Shown in pieces: positions 34,441 through 46,560 of a DNA stretch of 64,000 nucleotides. The DNA comes from Sycobia sp. Sy_11 (taxonomy: Eukaryota; Arthropoda; Insecta; Hymenoptera; Epichrysomallidae). Numbering within the stretch: position 1 is the stretch's first letter; every line of letters starts with the position of its first letter. The stretch covers positions 715,001 through 779,000 of the forward strand of contig JACCIC010000096.1 in the NCBI GenBank assembly GCA_018907035.1, given 5' to 3'. A program made the position numbers and the translations under genes. The notes beneath the pieces were generated by a model that did not search any database, was not told the DNA's origin, and saw only the letters and a program-made list of their open reading frames with translations.

Positions 34441-35200
34441 TGTAATATTATTAAATTTTATGGGATAAGTATCTCGTTTGGGTTTTTTGTAAGGTTGGTT
34501 GGCCAAATCGATAGTAATAAACGTGCGTATCCGAATACATTTTTTCATAAAGATCCGCGTTATATTATTATATTATATTATAATTAAGCTAAAATAGGTC
34601 ATTCTTGTTAAACTTATAAATTCTACAGGCTACAATGTTAATAAGTTCTATAATTTTACTTTGATGAAGCGATAAAAAATTAAACTAATAAATATTTTTA
34701 TCGGCCGTGCGGTATTTTTTAACAAATTCGGCTTCATCCTTCATCGGCTTCATCGCCGACTAATGAAACTATGAGTATTTCCTGTCAGTGGTCGATAAGC
34801 TCTCGTGGCGGCAACGGCACGATCGACGCCCGGGCGATCATTCGTCCGCGAGATAATGCCAGAAATGAGGTCGGTCGCCGAAGAACGGAGGACCGCGACA
34901 TTTAATCCCGAATGCCAAAACAGGATCGTATTTCACACGCGACTTTTTTTAAGGATACGTGGATAATGCGAGCCTAGGACCGTGGAAGCGTTGTGGATCT
35001 GTGGAAAATTTTTTGATTTCTGCCCCGACCTCGATCGGCTCGAAATTATACCCGGCATAACGGAACGCAGGCGGTAGACATCGCCGCGCATATATATACG
35101 TAGACGTCTATGTATAGCCGTGTGATTCGCGCGCGGCGTGTGGTTAAAACGGCGCTTATCCCCGGCCGATTAAACGAAAATTTCCCAACGATTCTTCAAA
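34441..35200. other. Unique DNA, AT-rich then CpG-rich
   Basis: AT-rich DNA to about 34700 is followed by a microsatellite-free CpG-rich stretch (34780-35180). The lack of arrays in a GC-rich stretch is unusual for this window and may mark a constrained element. No gene is recognised. Confidence 0.45.
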
Positions 35201-36740
35201 GTGGAAATATCCGTTAAGCGTATCTCTGCAAACGATCAATTTTAATTGCTTTATTATAATGTGTCGGCAACGACCAAAAAATATTAAGTATATGCGTTTG
35301 AAGCGCTCGGCACGTTTCATATCCTGTGAAATTCTATCGGTATCGATTAAAAACTTCTTGTAAAAATCCTATCTGTTTTACAATTACATCGTTTCAAAAA
35401 TCCTTCAACTGCATTGATTTACAGTTAGAAGAAGCAGATCTTCATTTTTGCAAGTCATAAGTTCTACATCAAAATATTGTTTAATGTTGACTAGTGTTAT
35501 GATTAGTTGCCTACATGTTATTTTTCAGAAAAAGGACAGGTAATTCAATAAGAAATAATCAGAAAAGAATTTTTTTCAGTGCTCGTCTTATATTTTATCG
35601 TGTTCATTTAGGTCCTTGTTAATGACAAGTTGTAGATATACTTTTAAATTTAAAAAATGTTATTTAAAGGTATATATATGGAAAAAGTATTGCTTTGTTG
35701 ACACTCGTGATAACAGCTTTCGTTTTTATAAAGGATTTTACAGGTTTATAAAAATTAGTCTCATCGTAAGAAACGTCAATATCAGTCTTAATATTATCCA
35801 ATTCCATAAGCAAGCGTCGTATAATATGGAAAGCGCGAGCGTAGCAAAAAGTGTTTCTCGCTTCAGACTCCTAATAAGCGTGAGAAAAATAAGATCGAAT
35901 AAAAATATCCTTTTACAGGTATTACATCGGTGAATATTTTAGTTCTAAGTATTCAAGATCGTTTAATCGTAGATGAATGTAATATAAGCTTGTGCGGAAA
36001 CGCCAGCGGACGAGGTCATCGCAATAGAGGTTTTTGGGACCAAATGAGTCCCAGTCGAGCCATGTCAACCACGGTCCATCGTTGATAGGGGACGATACCC
36101 GAATTGGAAAATCAAGTCTTGTTGACTCTGTTTTCATCCGATAAAAGGATCTTGAAATTTATTAAAAGGGCGATGAACCGCTCTGTTAAAAACTTTTATT
36201 ATAAAAAAAAAATGCTATGAGTTTGTTTTTTTGTTGAATCCTTCAATGCCTTCCGAATCCAAATTTTTTTAGCGAGTTAGCTTGAGCCGATTCATCCAGA
36301 CAATATTTTTTATACCAGTTAACCGTCTATTTTTACGAAATGAAACTTCCTAGATGACAATTAAATTCATTTTGTAAGATGAAAAAGCAATGTACTCAAG
36401 TAAAAACAAAGCACCGACCAATACTACTGATGAGTCGACTCAGTTCAACTTCATGAGAACAAAATATATAAATAAATAAACAATAAATATATATATAAAA
36501 ACAAATTTGAAGATAAATTTCATTTCATTTCATTGATTTTAGAAAAGTAAAAAAGAAATTGTTAATGACATTCCATCAAAGCTCTTCTCCAAGTAGGAAC
36601 CAACTATGAATTAATTCCAATACATTTCACAAGGCCTCGTCTAAATTAATTTTGTGTAATACTATGGAGCATAGCGTGGAACTGATTTTTCTAGTCAACA
36701 ATTTCGAGAATCTATCGTTTTAAAATCCTGCATAATGATC
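35201..36740. other. AT-rich DNA with two unexplained open frames
   Basis: A plus-strand frame (35616-35933, 105 codons) and a minus-strand frame (35922-36137, 71 codons) lie in array-free DNA. Neither peptide is recognisable. The minus-strand segment 36000-36130 has balanced composition and could be a fragment of an old transposon, but I cannot show it. Confidence 0.35.
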
Positions 36741-37430
36741 TCGTTCAAAAAACTCCAAGCCGACGAGTGCTCGAAAAAATATATTGCTTCGTACGTCCTA
36801 CTACTATATCGTGACACATCGCGCACTTCCCCTCTAAAACAACGAAGAAAGGCAGTTGCCAGCGAGCACGCACGCGCGCGCACACGACCGTTCGCCCATA
36901 AGCGTAAGTTTACGCGCGCACCCGCGCAGAGCGACTCGCGCGGCCGATCGACCGATTACGCCGAGGAGCGGGCCCGCCGCGTCATTTTGTATCATTTTCC
37001 CGCCACACGCGCCCCGCTGATAAATCATTCGAGGGCGCGCCGGAACGGGGCCGCGGCACTTTTGCGCGCCCGCGCTGCCACGGGCGAATCCTCGGCTTCC
37101 AGCCCAGAGAGGAAGTGGGAGAGCCGGGCGAGGGGGCGGCGTGGGCGCGAGAGAGTCCGCGCGTGCGAGCGCAATTATTCGGCTCTACAAATTTGCCGAT
37201 CGAACGGGGCGTTATATACGTGTGCGAGGCGTCGGAAAAATAGGCGCTTGTTTCGTGGCCAACTGCGAAACGACTGCACTAGACGACGGATGACGGAGCA
37301 CCTCGGGCGATTGGACGGGGGCAACGGGGAATGAATGTACTCGTTGATAGATCCTTATATATGCTAAAGTCGTGCGCGCGCTCGCGCGCGTTAGCCAACA
37401 CTCGGTCGGATAGTCCACGAGTGATTTTAT
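36741..37430. other. CpG-rich block
   Basis: CpG-rich DNA without long arrays. A plus-strand frame of 199 codons (36735-37334) runs through it and is Arg/Ala-rich. Minus-strand frames overlap it, so base composition is enough to explain the frame. Confidence 0.45.
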
Positions 37431-37969
37431 TACGGGAAGATCAGCTGAATTCTTAGGTCGTTTAACTTTGCTAAAATGATATTCTATATTTTCAAAGATC
37501 GAGGAAAAAGCCGAAAGAGAATTTTAATTTTTCGTTCTAGAACTCCTCGATGCATTGATCCATTCGTACTTCATAAATCAGAATTGTCCGATTACGTAAA
37601 ATTTAGATGACGATATTTCTTATATTCCACATTTAGAAAAAGTCATATAATTAGGACGTTTTTTCAGTAAAATAGCATAAATGAACTATATGTCTATGGA
37701 TGAACAACGTTAAAATAGACGCATAAAGATGAAAAAAAGTTTTGGCTCATGCATGATTTGTTTATTATTCTTTAAATAACATTATTTCCCAATCTACGTG
37801 CAATTTTACGAGCAGAAATCGTATGGATCATATATTTCGTTCGATCGAAATAGAGTGAAACTTAATTCTGAGCACTTTCAAAATGAGCCCATTCGCAGGA
37901 GTAAGATATACTTTCGCTAAAAGATCATTTGCATATAGCTACTGAAATGAATTATGTATGATAGTGCGA
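37431..37969. other. AT-rich DNA with an octamer motif
   Basis: Unique AT-rich DNA. ATTTGCAT, the POU-factor octamer, is present at 37927-37934, although such matches arise often by chance in AT-rich DNA. Confidence 0.45.
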
Positions 37970-38080
37970 CACTTGGAAGAACGACGTTGCAGTGCCGAAA
38001 TCAGAACGAAAGAGCTGAGAAGTTAAGCTGCATAGCAGTACAAGTATGAAAATTGGGGCAACACGTGTCGGAGCAACGGG
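37970..38080 (+). repeat. Possible 5S-rRNA-related relic
   Basis: Segments in the order and spacing of a 5S rRNA gene are visible. GAAGTTAAGC (38019-38028) fits the internal A block. AGTACAAGTATG (38037-38048) fits the AGTACTTGGATG segment at about 9 of 12 bases. TTGGGGCAACACGTGTCG (38053-38070) resembles the 3' part. The 5' third is poor and about ten bases are missing in the middle, so it cannot be a working 5S gene. It may be a 5S pseudogene or the head of a 5S-derived SINE. Chance similarity remains possible. Confidence 0.35.
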
Positions 38081-38520
38081 GTAATTCGTGTCTTTACGTT
38101 AATTCTTCGAACTTGGTACAAAATCTATAGGAATAATCACTACAAAATATTCCTCTGAATCTAGCCACACAATATAACTTTATATTGGGAAAAAATATTA
38201 GTTAAACTTAAGTCACAGCTACGGGTCATGTAGCGACCATTTATTGTTGGTCAAACCATAAAAATGTTGAATTATTCATTTCACTGGAGCTGTGCGTTTA
38301 ATGCAATCTTGAAAAAATTTATTGAAAGGAATTGCATTGGACGACGGGACGACTTTACTGAAACGTTGAAGTAAAAAGTAATACTAGATATAATGATTTT
38401 CTTGTTGCCGTTTAATCGTCGATCAATAGAGATAAGAAAGAATATAGTAGTGCTATTTCATTATAATTCCTAAAACTTACCCTTTTCTTTTACGGCGACT
38501 TTATAATTAGTCCGCAAGTC
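38081..38520. other. AT-rich DNA with no recognisable gene
   Basis: Unique AT-rich DNA. Nothing recognisable was found. Confidence 0.55.
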
Positions 38521-38760
38521 TCTTAAACTATATCTCTTTATCTATATAGGCTTTCCAATACAAGGTGCTAACTATATAGATTGCGGCCGTACGCAATAAA
38601 AAATCTCCACGATCAACGTTATCGAACGGATCCTTCCTCCACCTCCTCCTCCGCCCCCTCCTACTATTTAACCTACTAATTTCCTCTTTCTCCCACTGTT
38701 CATCGCATGCATACTTTCGCGCCCGAACCTTGGGTCGGGTTACATATACCCATATATTTA

Positions 38761-38801
38761 CACACGCACACACACACGCCACACACACACACACACACAC
38801 A
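38761..38801 (+). repeat. CA microsatellite
   Basis: A CA array of about 20 units with two CG/CC interruptions. Confidence 0.9.
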
Positions 38802-39042
38802 AGAATGTCTATGGATACACACTTTTCGATCCCACGCGAAATTGCACCGCGCGGCACACCGACGCGGCGGCGCGGATCCGCGCCAGGGAAAAATATTAAA
38901 ACGAGATAATGTAGCGACCAACTCGGCCTTGGATATTATAGAGCGGTATGAGACGGACGCTCTCGGAACAAAGCGTCCCTCCCGCGCGCGGTGCGACGCC
39001 GAAATCTCCCTCCCCCCTCCCTCCATCCCTCCCTCTCACACA

Positions 39043-39044
<2 letters not shown>

Positions 39045-39076
<32 letters not shown>

Positions 39077-39083
39077 CGCTCGG
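39045..39083 (+). repeat. CT microsatellite
   Basis: A CT array grading into CTCG repeats. Confidence 0.9.
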
Positions 39084-39580
39084 TCTGTCTCTCTTTTTGG
39101 CGCGCGAGCGCGCGCGCGCGGGCAAGTTAATAGGATTTTTTAATCGAAAGATTGCACCGGCCGATAGGCGCGTCTCGAATATTAACCCCCGCACCGCTCG
39201 CCGATGTATACAAGCAGCCCCGCGCCCGCCCGGATCACCTCGCCGCGCAGAAAACGGCCCGCAAGAGGGCTACGTCGAAGTCCTCGTTAGCCCTCCCCCC
39301 CCCCACTCCCAACCTCCCTGCTCTCCCACAGGACTTATAAGTTCCTCGTGTACGTGTATGTATACACCTGTATAAGAGGCAGTGTAGTGCTTCATTTCCG
39401 AGCATTACGCACTGGCGGATATGTTCGATGCGTTTATAGAAATTAGTAGTAGTATATAGTATGTGCATATAGCGATGTGTACGTAAAGCTGTGTGCTCGC
39501 GAGACGGCAAGTATGTAATGCAAGCATTGTGTCGAATATTATGTGTATTGTTTATGTGAGTATGTTTATGTGTATGGGAA

Positions 39581-42060
39581 AACTTCAATAAGACTAAGAG
39601 TTAAACTAAAAATAAAAAAGAATAAAATAATCCTTCTGTAATCGTTCTGTAAATAAGAAAATCACTGCGTCGATAACTTTTCTCCAATGCTAGAAGCCAT
39701 TGTCATATTCCACGTGTAGTCGTCAACAGATTAATTCATAATTTAAAAGGGATAAAGTTTAGATAAGTGCCCATGTCCAATTTGACTAAAAATGAGTAAA
39801 TTCATGTTTCTTTACGTGCTGATTGTAATAATCGTATTATTTTTGTTTGGTGAAAATTGAATTTAACGTCGTGAAATCCATGAAAAACTAAAAAAACCTT
39901 GGTTTTTGTACTTTTGGTTAAAATAAGGACAATTTTAAAAAATATTTCAAACATCTAGCAAAACACATTTTACAATCTATACATTTTTACTCTAAAACTG
40001 ATATTTTTCGAAAAAAATCATAAACAATAAACACAATTTAGCACAATTTCCTTGTAGTTCGATCTGGAAATACTTATATTTTATTGGATTTTACTAAAAA
40101 ATTAAATTTTTATAGAAAAAAAAGATATATCGAATCTAAAATATGAATTTTACTGACTTTTGTTAATTTTATTTACTGTTTTAATTTTTAACTTTACTTA
40201 AATATTTTTAACATAAGTTATTCTTATTTTCCACAATAACTTTGATAAACCACGATTTTTATGAGCTTTTAATGAATAATTTATGAATAATATTATGAAT
40301 TATGAATAATTTTATGTATAATGCTAATTTATATATATGCTTCTTTTATGAATAATATTTCAATAATGTTCGAAAGTCTACTCTTTAAAAAATTTTACAT
40401 TCAAGCCATAGTAATCGTATATGCGGTATGCTAAAAACGGTATATTAAAAACTCTTGCCAAGGGCTTATTTTCATGCACGCTTAAAATGGACAGATTTCG
40501 TTGTTTTTACTCAAATTCTATTTTATGAATAGAAAATTTGAAAAGGAGTATACAATGAATAAGATGTAGAGAAAAAATTGATGAATCGGTAAAATAATAA
40601 AAATAAAGCTAGATTAAACGATGGTGCCATAACGTTTTTGGCTAAAGAAGCAGACTTTCTGAAGCTCAAAGGTTACACGTTGTCTGTTTAAAAAGTAAAT
40701 TCAGTTCGGATTTCAAAACGATCCAAGCAGTGCTGAAGATGTAACGTAGTAAATCGACATCTCCATTTTTCACAGCATAATCTATGCGTTTCTCATTGAA
40801 TTTTCGACTTTATTGTTACGTACTTAAATAAATAATTCGTGAGCTCAACTAAATTCATTAGGATATATCAAAAAATTCTTCGATCAACAAACAAAAATTG
40901 AGAGAATTTAATAATAAGCGACCTAAACGAGAGTTAACTGATGCCAAATATTAAGCTTATTGGGATTCGCCGATATGCATGTACGTTGTGGATATACGCG
41001 TATTCGAAGATTTCTGAATGTTCGTGGCCGCCCTGAACTATAAGCAAAGCTGCATTGAAAATCCTTTTCCACAGAGAGTGTTTTCTCTACGAAGATAGAC
41101 GCTTATATCTAGATCAATATCGGAGAATATATATGCGTTCTGTTACGTATCGATCCTGTATCGAGCGCATAATTTTCCTATTTCAAACAATTGAATTATT
41201 TCACTCGTAAGCTTGTTAGCCTTGAAATAATATATCATGATTGACTGTGTTTTTGAAATTAAAGTTAATCGACGGAGTGCAAAAAGTCATAATAATCATA
41301 TCAAAGAAGATATATCATTTGAACAATTATTGTAATTATATGTAGAATATAATGAGAAGTCTGCTTTTAATCAAATTAAACTAATTGTATTTTTCCCAGT
41401 CAACAAAGCTGAATACAGTATCTGTTATCTGGAATGTTTCAAACTCAATATTGAATTCGCAATCAGAAACACGAAAAAACAAAACCCTAAATATTGTTAT
41501 TTAATCAACCCTGAATTACTTTTATTTTGAGCGACTCCAGTTCTGTGAATGTTCGGAATATAAATTGCATTTGTGGAAATCACTTCTAAACTATATATAC
41601 GAAGAATCAAAGTATAATGAATTTTAAATTAATCATATTGCTTGTTCATCAATTTTAAAAAGCGCGATATATGAGATGCACGATACGTAAGCGCTGATAT
41701 ATAAGTACCCGTTGGGCCATCTGTATAACTTTTGAAGGCCCATAGAGGCGGGTTAACGATATAAGCTTTATTCTTTTATATAAATAGAGTAATTGATGAT
41801 ACGATATTGTATAGATTTTTTGTGAAGTGAACAAATTCACAAATGTTTAAGAGTCATTGAAAATATAATTTTTTCAATCTTTTCTCATACAATGTATATG
41901 ACCGCAGCTTGATAAAGTACGTAATAATCAAGGGAAACGCGTATTTTGCAGCGGACTACACGCTATATCATCTCATCAGAATCTTAATATTCGTCAGTAG
42001 AGCGCCTGTCGTGCGAGCATTGCGGTTACTCGGTGACGCAGGGACGCCAATTTTACACTT
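39581..42060. other. Long AT-rich stretch
   Basis: About 2.5 kb of AT-rich unique DNA without dinucleotide arrays. At 40270-40320 TATGAATAAT-like words repeat four or five times. I see no gene. Confidence 0.55.
40270..40320. repeat. Short imperfect tandem repeat of TATGAATAAT
   Basis: Four to five imperfect copies, with spacing of 10 to 14 bases. Confidence 0.6.
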
Positions 42061-42110
42061 ATAGAGGTATATATATACGGTTGAATATTTTTTTTAAACA
42101 ATATCATTAA

Positions 42111-42169
<59 letters not shown>

Positions 42170-42593
42170 GTATACAGTATAATATAAGAATAACTATAAA
42201 GCTGACGCAATAGTGTTACATACAGTTTTATTCAACGAGACAATTGTATTATATTATATTATATTATGCTTCGTGAGAAAAAAAAACGTATATTGTAGAT
42301 TGACTTTTCCTGAACAGGATCGTTTAAATTTGGCTTTTATTTAAGTGCTTTCTCGCCGACTTCTATTTTTTTCCCTCTTCTTCTATCTTTTTTTTCAGCT
42401 TCGGTATAATGTGTAACAATAGATTCCGCATAGTGGCGCTCCAGCAACGGGGCGCGCTGATCGAAAGGTCGCTTGTTAATCTTCGTAATGGTCGATCGTA
42501 CCGGAAGTCGGAGGCTATAAATCCAGTCCCATAGTACCCTTCTAGTATACTTTCTTTCCCCTATTCTCTGTCTCTCTGTCTTTATCTCATGTT
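42061..42593. other. TA array and unique DNA
   Basis: A TA array with TGTA interruptions (42110-42173) is followed by AT-rich DNA and a small GC-balanced patch (42420-42535) that includes CTATAAAT near 42526. No gene is recognised. Confidence 0.5.
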
Positions 42594-42594
42594 T

Positions 42595-42625
<31 letters not shown>

Positions 42626-42633
42626 GCTCTCTC
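42594..42633 (+). repeat. CT microsatellite
   Basis: An imperfect CT array of about 20 units. Confidence 0.9.
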
Positions 42634-43160
42634 AATTCACCCTCTTTTTCCGCCTTCGGCAGTTTTCTTCGAAATCCTTCAAATATTTCAGTGCACTATA
42701 TATTAGAAAATCTATCCGGCTGTATTGCTTTCGTGTATATAGAAAATAAAAGACTTCCTGAATCATATCATTGCTTTTCTAGATTTAGCAATGAAGATTT
42801 AGTTAAGAGCGAAAATTACACCCACTCATTGGGAGGTAAACCATACTTTTTAATACTAATAAATTTAAGAATATAACAGTGCATATATTAATATGAATAT
42901 TAAAGCAAGGAAAAATATATCTAGAGGAGTAATCAAAAGAATTTATACATAGGCACATAAATAATACTTTCTGTTTTATTAAAATTTAGTGTTATCGGGC
43001 AAATATTAAATTTTATTTTTAATAAAGAAAAATGATTCTTCCAGTATACTATACTTATGCATAGATTTTTATATTAGTCGATCCTATTATCCTATATTAG
43101 TAAAATTTCAGCGAATTTTATTTATAGAAATGCATTTATATGTATATCTATACATATAAA
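42634..43160. other. AT-rich DNA with no recognisable gene
   Basis: Unique AT-rich DNA. Nothing recognisable was found. Confidence 0.55.
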
Positions 43161-43640
43161 GAGTCAAGAGGGCGAGAGACTATAAAAGGCGAGGGTGGAA
43201 GAGGATGGAGGAGGGAGGAGGGGAGGGAGACGTAGTGGCGCAGAGCATTCGCTCTGCCCTGTAATCGCGATTCGCGCACCGTAATAAATGTCCCCCGCGC
43301 AGTCCCTGTCATCAGGGACATCGCTACGCGTTCCCCCCTCCCCCCTCCCGGCCCACTCCGCGCCTCTCTACCGTCTCTTCCCCTTGCACTCGCCTCTCTG
43401 GTCGCCCCGCGCCGCTCGCCGCCGTCGCCGCCGCCACTGATACAGTCGCGGAAAAAGCCACCACCACCTGCGCGCGCGTCGCGCAGCGGCGACGGCGGTA
43501 GCGACGGTCCGCTGCAGGGGGTGGTCGAGGGGAGGAGGCGGCAGAAAATTCCTTAATTCACCGCAGAACGGGGGGAAGAGAGCGAGAGCGATAGGCCGGG
43601 GGAGGGGGGACAAAGTGAAAATTGAACGCGAAGAGCGAAA
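43161..43640. promoter_or_regulatory. Candidate promoter region with TATA box and two hairpins
   Basis: A TATAAAAGG box (43181-43189) is followed by a purine-rich tract and a CpG-rich region. Two short perfect hairpins lie downstream: GCAGAGC/GCTCTGC with loop ATTC (43240-43257) and GTCCCTG/CAGGGAC with loop TCAT (43302-43319). GCC/CGC repeats follow near 43410-43435. Frames in this block are low-complexity. Promoter function is inferred from motifs and composition. Confidence 0.35.
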
Positions 43641-43960
43641 TCTGCGGTTTTCGCCTCATAGCGAAATGTCGACGATGAAAGAGTCGGGAGGTGGGGCTTT
43701 TTTCTTCTTTCTGTTTATTATTATTATTTTTATCGGCGCGCGAAAGATTGCGCTATGACTCGACTTCGCCGCCACCCCCGCCAACAGTCCTCTCGTTTTT
43801 TGCTTCTCTTAATTCAGCTGCTAAATTAAGAGCTGCGAGGTTTGCAGCACATAATAGGTTTGAAATGGCGTTTATATATATAATGTTATTTTCTTTTAGA
43901 CACGATGATTTTTTATGCGGAGAATATGATATAAATATAACGGAAAGAAATTCCTAGGTA
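43641..43960. other. Transition from CpG-rich to AT-rich DNA
   Basis: Mixed unique DNA with an open plus-strand frame (43691-43957) that starts in a T-rich run. I do not recognise it. Confidence 0.4.
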
Positions 43961-45400
43961 AAAAAAAAGAATGATTACATATATTATTAAATTTGGGCTT
44001 TAATATAATTACAATTATACTTCTTAAATATAATATTGTAAATATAATTATATTTATCGTGTTATTTTCTAATCAAAGTTTATTAGAAATGCTGACGCTG
44101 CTAAATTTCCAACGGGCCGTCTTATTAATTTGTTAAATCATCTATATATAAGCCTTTTTTATACCACACTTTTTACTTTATAATAATTGGTTCAATTAAA
44201 CAAAAAAAAAAACAGTTTTTATTCTCAATGTACTAAACGTTCTTGAACACATTATATTTAACATTAAATTTTGCTTGTTCACGTTTCATTTCTGTGCAAA
44301 TATAGAACACTTCAAACGAAGAAGTAAACGTGCAAATGAACTGTGCAGCGGAATGATTTTCTGACAGTATATACGGCAGCGACATTTTTTAAATACTATT
44401 ATTACACAAAAGACACGAGGAAACGTCAATTATGAGTTATTTTTTGTCTACTCATCAATAATAAAAATAATTAATGGTGTTGGTAAATTATAACCATGTG
44501 TAAAAATGACTTTTAATATTGTATAGTAATATATATCGATTATTTCTTTAAACGACTTATCTGCATTATGCACTGCTGTTTTTTATCTCTTTTTTGGTGA
44601 AACAAATACAAAATTAACTTAATAATCTAATAAACGTTTAAGGGTTATATAGCAATAAATGACTATCTAAGGAAAATCCTTTATAATTTAAAGTTGTAAA
44701 CAGTTTAAATCGCGATTTTAGACAGCTGTAATGGACAAACAGCTTATTACAAAAGTGCCAATATTAATAGTAACATTTATTTTTTTGAACAATTTCAAAT
44801 GATATGTTTGTTTACAGAAAATATCTAAGTATTTTTGAATTTTAGTTTCTTACTTTAATTCAAAAAATAGAGATAGCAAATAGCAAAATATTTCAATACA
44901 ATAAGAAAAGGCCAGGAAATATTGTTATATATTTTTACGAAATGAAACCAGTAAACTTCGATAACTTCTGGAACTAGCACTGTAAAATTCTAGAACTCAA
45001 TACCATTTCCAACATATAGTATATTACTTCGTACAATTAGTCATGATATTGAATATACAAGTCCATGAAAATCCCTACTTTTTGTGTTTCATTTGAAGAA
45101 AGGGGAACAAGGAACATTTTAATCAACAAAGTTCTAGTGAATCTGAGACCTTAAATATATATCGTCCTTGGTTATATTCGCTCACTATCATCACGTATGT
45201 TATGTAAGTTTGCTGGCTCTAAAGCATCAAAAATAACAAGGATCATTTACATAGTTGCGAGCATAGGTTCATTAAAACTTTTTGGCATGAAATGATAAGT
45301 TACAAAAAATTGATAAATCATCCGAACCAACGATATTTTTCCTTCCACAGGACTTTTTAAAACTCGTGAACCGAGTTGTTTTTTTCTTAAACCTCCCTCC
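43961..45400. other. AT-rich DNA with no recognisable gene
   Basis: Unique AT-rich DNA without arrays. A homopolymer A run lies near 44203-44214. Confidence 0.6.
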
Positions 45401-46000
45401 CCTCCCCTCGTCACCCGGTAATATGCGCGAAGAAATCAAAATCGATCGAACGCGAATAAAACCTGTCGCTCTACGTTTCGATCCACCCAGCCTCTTCAAA
45501 CAATGACAGCGCTTAATATACAGAGCCATCGGTGCAAAAACCCCACAGCACGCCCCCTACCTCTCCCCTCTCCCATAACGTACCGATTGACCGATCACAC
45601 CCGGCGCCAGTCCGCGTCCTCGACGCCGAGACGGCTCGCGCCCAATTATTTCGAGCAAAAGTCATATTTGGGCGGCATTTATAGTGTATAAGCGAGCGCG
45701 AGCCGTCCGAATGTGCGCGCATGGTTACTGCTGCTGCCGCCCCCGCGCTACTTACTGATGCGTGTGAAGCGCGCCGCGAGTGTGTAGTAGCCCCCAATAA
45801 AGCCCCGTTGATATGGTAATAATCACCCCCAAAACACCCCCCCTACGCCCCCGGCGATACGAGTGCACGCGCTCATTGCGTCGTATTGTCGCCACGTATG
45901 TGTGTGTGTGTGTGTGTGTGTTTGTGTTGAATAAGGGGCCGATGGCGCGCACCGGATCGCCCGCGGGCTCACATTACTTCCAGGCCGGGTCGTTGTGCAC

Positions 46001-46036
<36 letters not shown>

Positions 46037-46081
46037 AGTTAACCCCTACTCACACCCTGCCGACTTTATAACGTCCCCTCT

Positions 46082-46117
<36 letters not shown>

Positions 46118-46248
46118 TTGAGATGTTGCGTGTTCAGTGAACTGATATGCGCGTATCAGGCCGACCACCACACGGGCGAGCGGGTGGTCGCGCATTGGAG
46201 CAGATTTTGTGCGCGGCTGCGGTCGTGCGCGCGCGGAACTTGCAATAC

Positions 46249-46310
<62 letters not shown>

Positions 46311-46560
46311 ATGTATGAATGAATGGATATGTGCCAATACACGGATCATTGTGTCGACGCATACTGTCATTAGCATAATTCGACGCGCCGGAGCGGCCTG
46401 GGATACGAGGCTCTATTATATATAGATATATATGCAGTGTGTACGTTCTCACGTTGTGGCAGCCGCGCCTCTTAATCTTTGCGCGCCTGAAATTGGTTAG
46501 GAGGGGAGGGGGTGTCTATTGGCGCGAAGAGGAGATTTTTGTAGAAATAGAATTATGAAT
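45401..46560. other. CpG-rich block with TG and TA arrays
   Basis: CpG-rich DNA (about 45580-45990) with a TG array (45899-45929) and three TA arrays (46002-46034, 46086-46116, 46251-46304). Frames across it are array translations. Confidence 0.55.
46002..46304. repeat. Cluster of three TA arrays
   Basis: TA arrays at 46002-46034, 46086-46116 and 46251-46304 are separated by 51 and 134 bases of unique DNA. Confidence 0.9.

Larger units (their letters stand above)
38521..39580. other. CpG-rich block with CA and CT arrays
   Basis: A CA array (38761-38801) and a CT array (39045-39083) lie in CpG-rich DNA that continues to about 39290, with a C homopolymer near 39296. A 222-codon plus-strand frame (38707-39375) includes both arrays in translation and is not a credible gene. 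Confidence 0.55.

Noticed and set aside
36735..37334. 199-codon plus-strand frame
   Set aside because: The Arg/Ala-rich peptide is what GC-rich DNA yields. It shows no known motif and minus-strand frames overlap it.
38707..39375. 222-codon plus-strand frame
   Set aside because: It contains translated CA and CT arrays and no recognisable domain.
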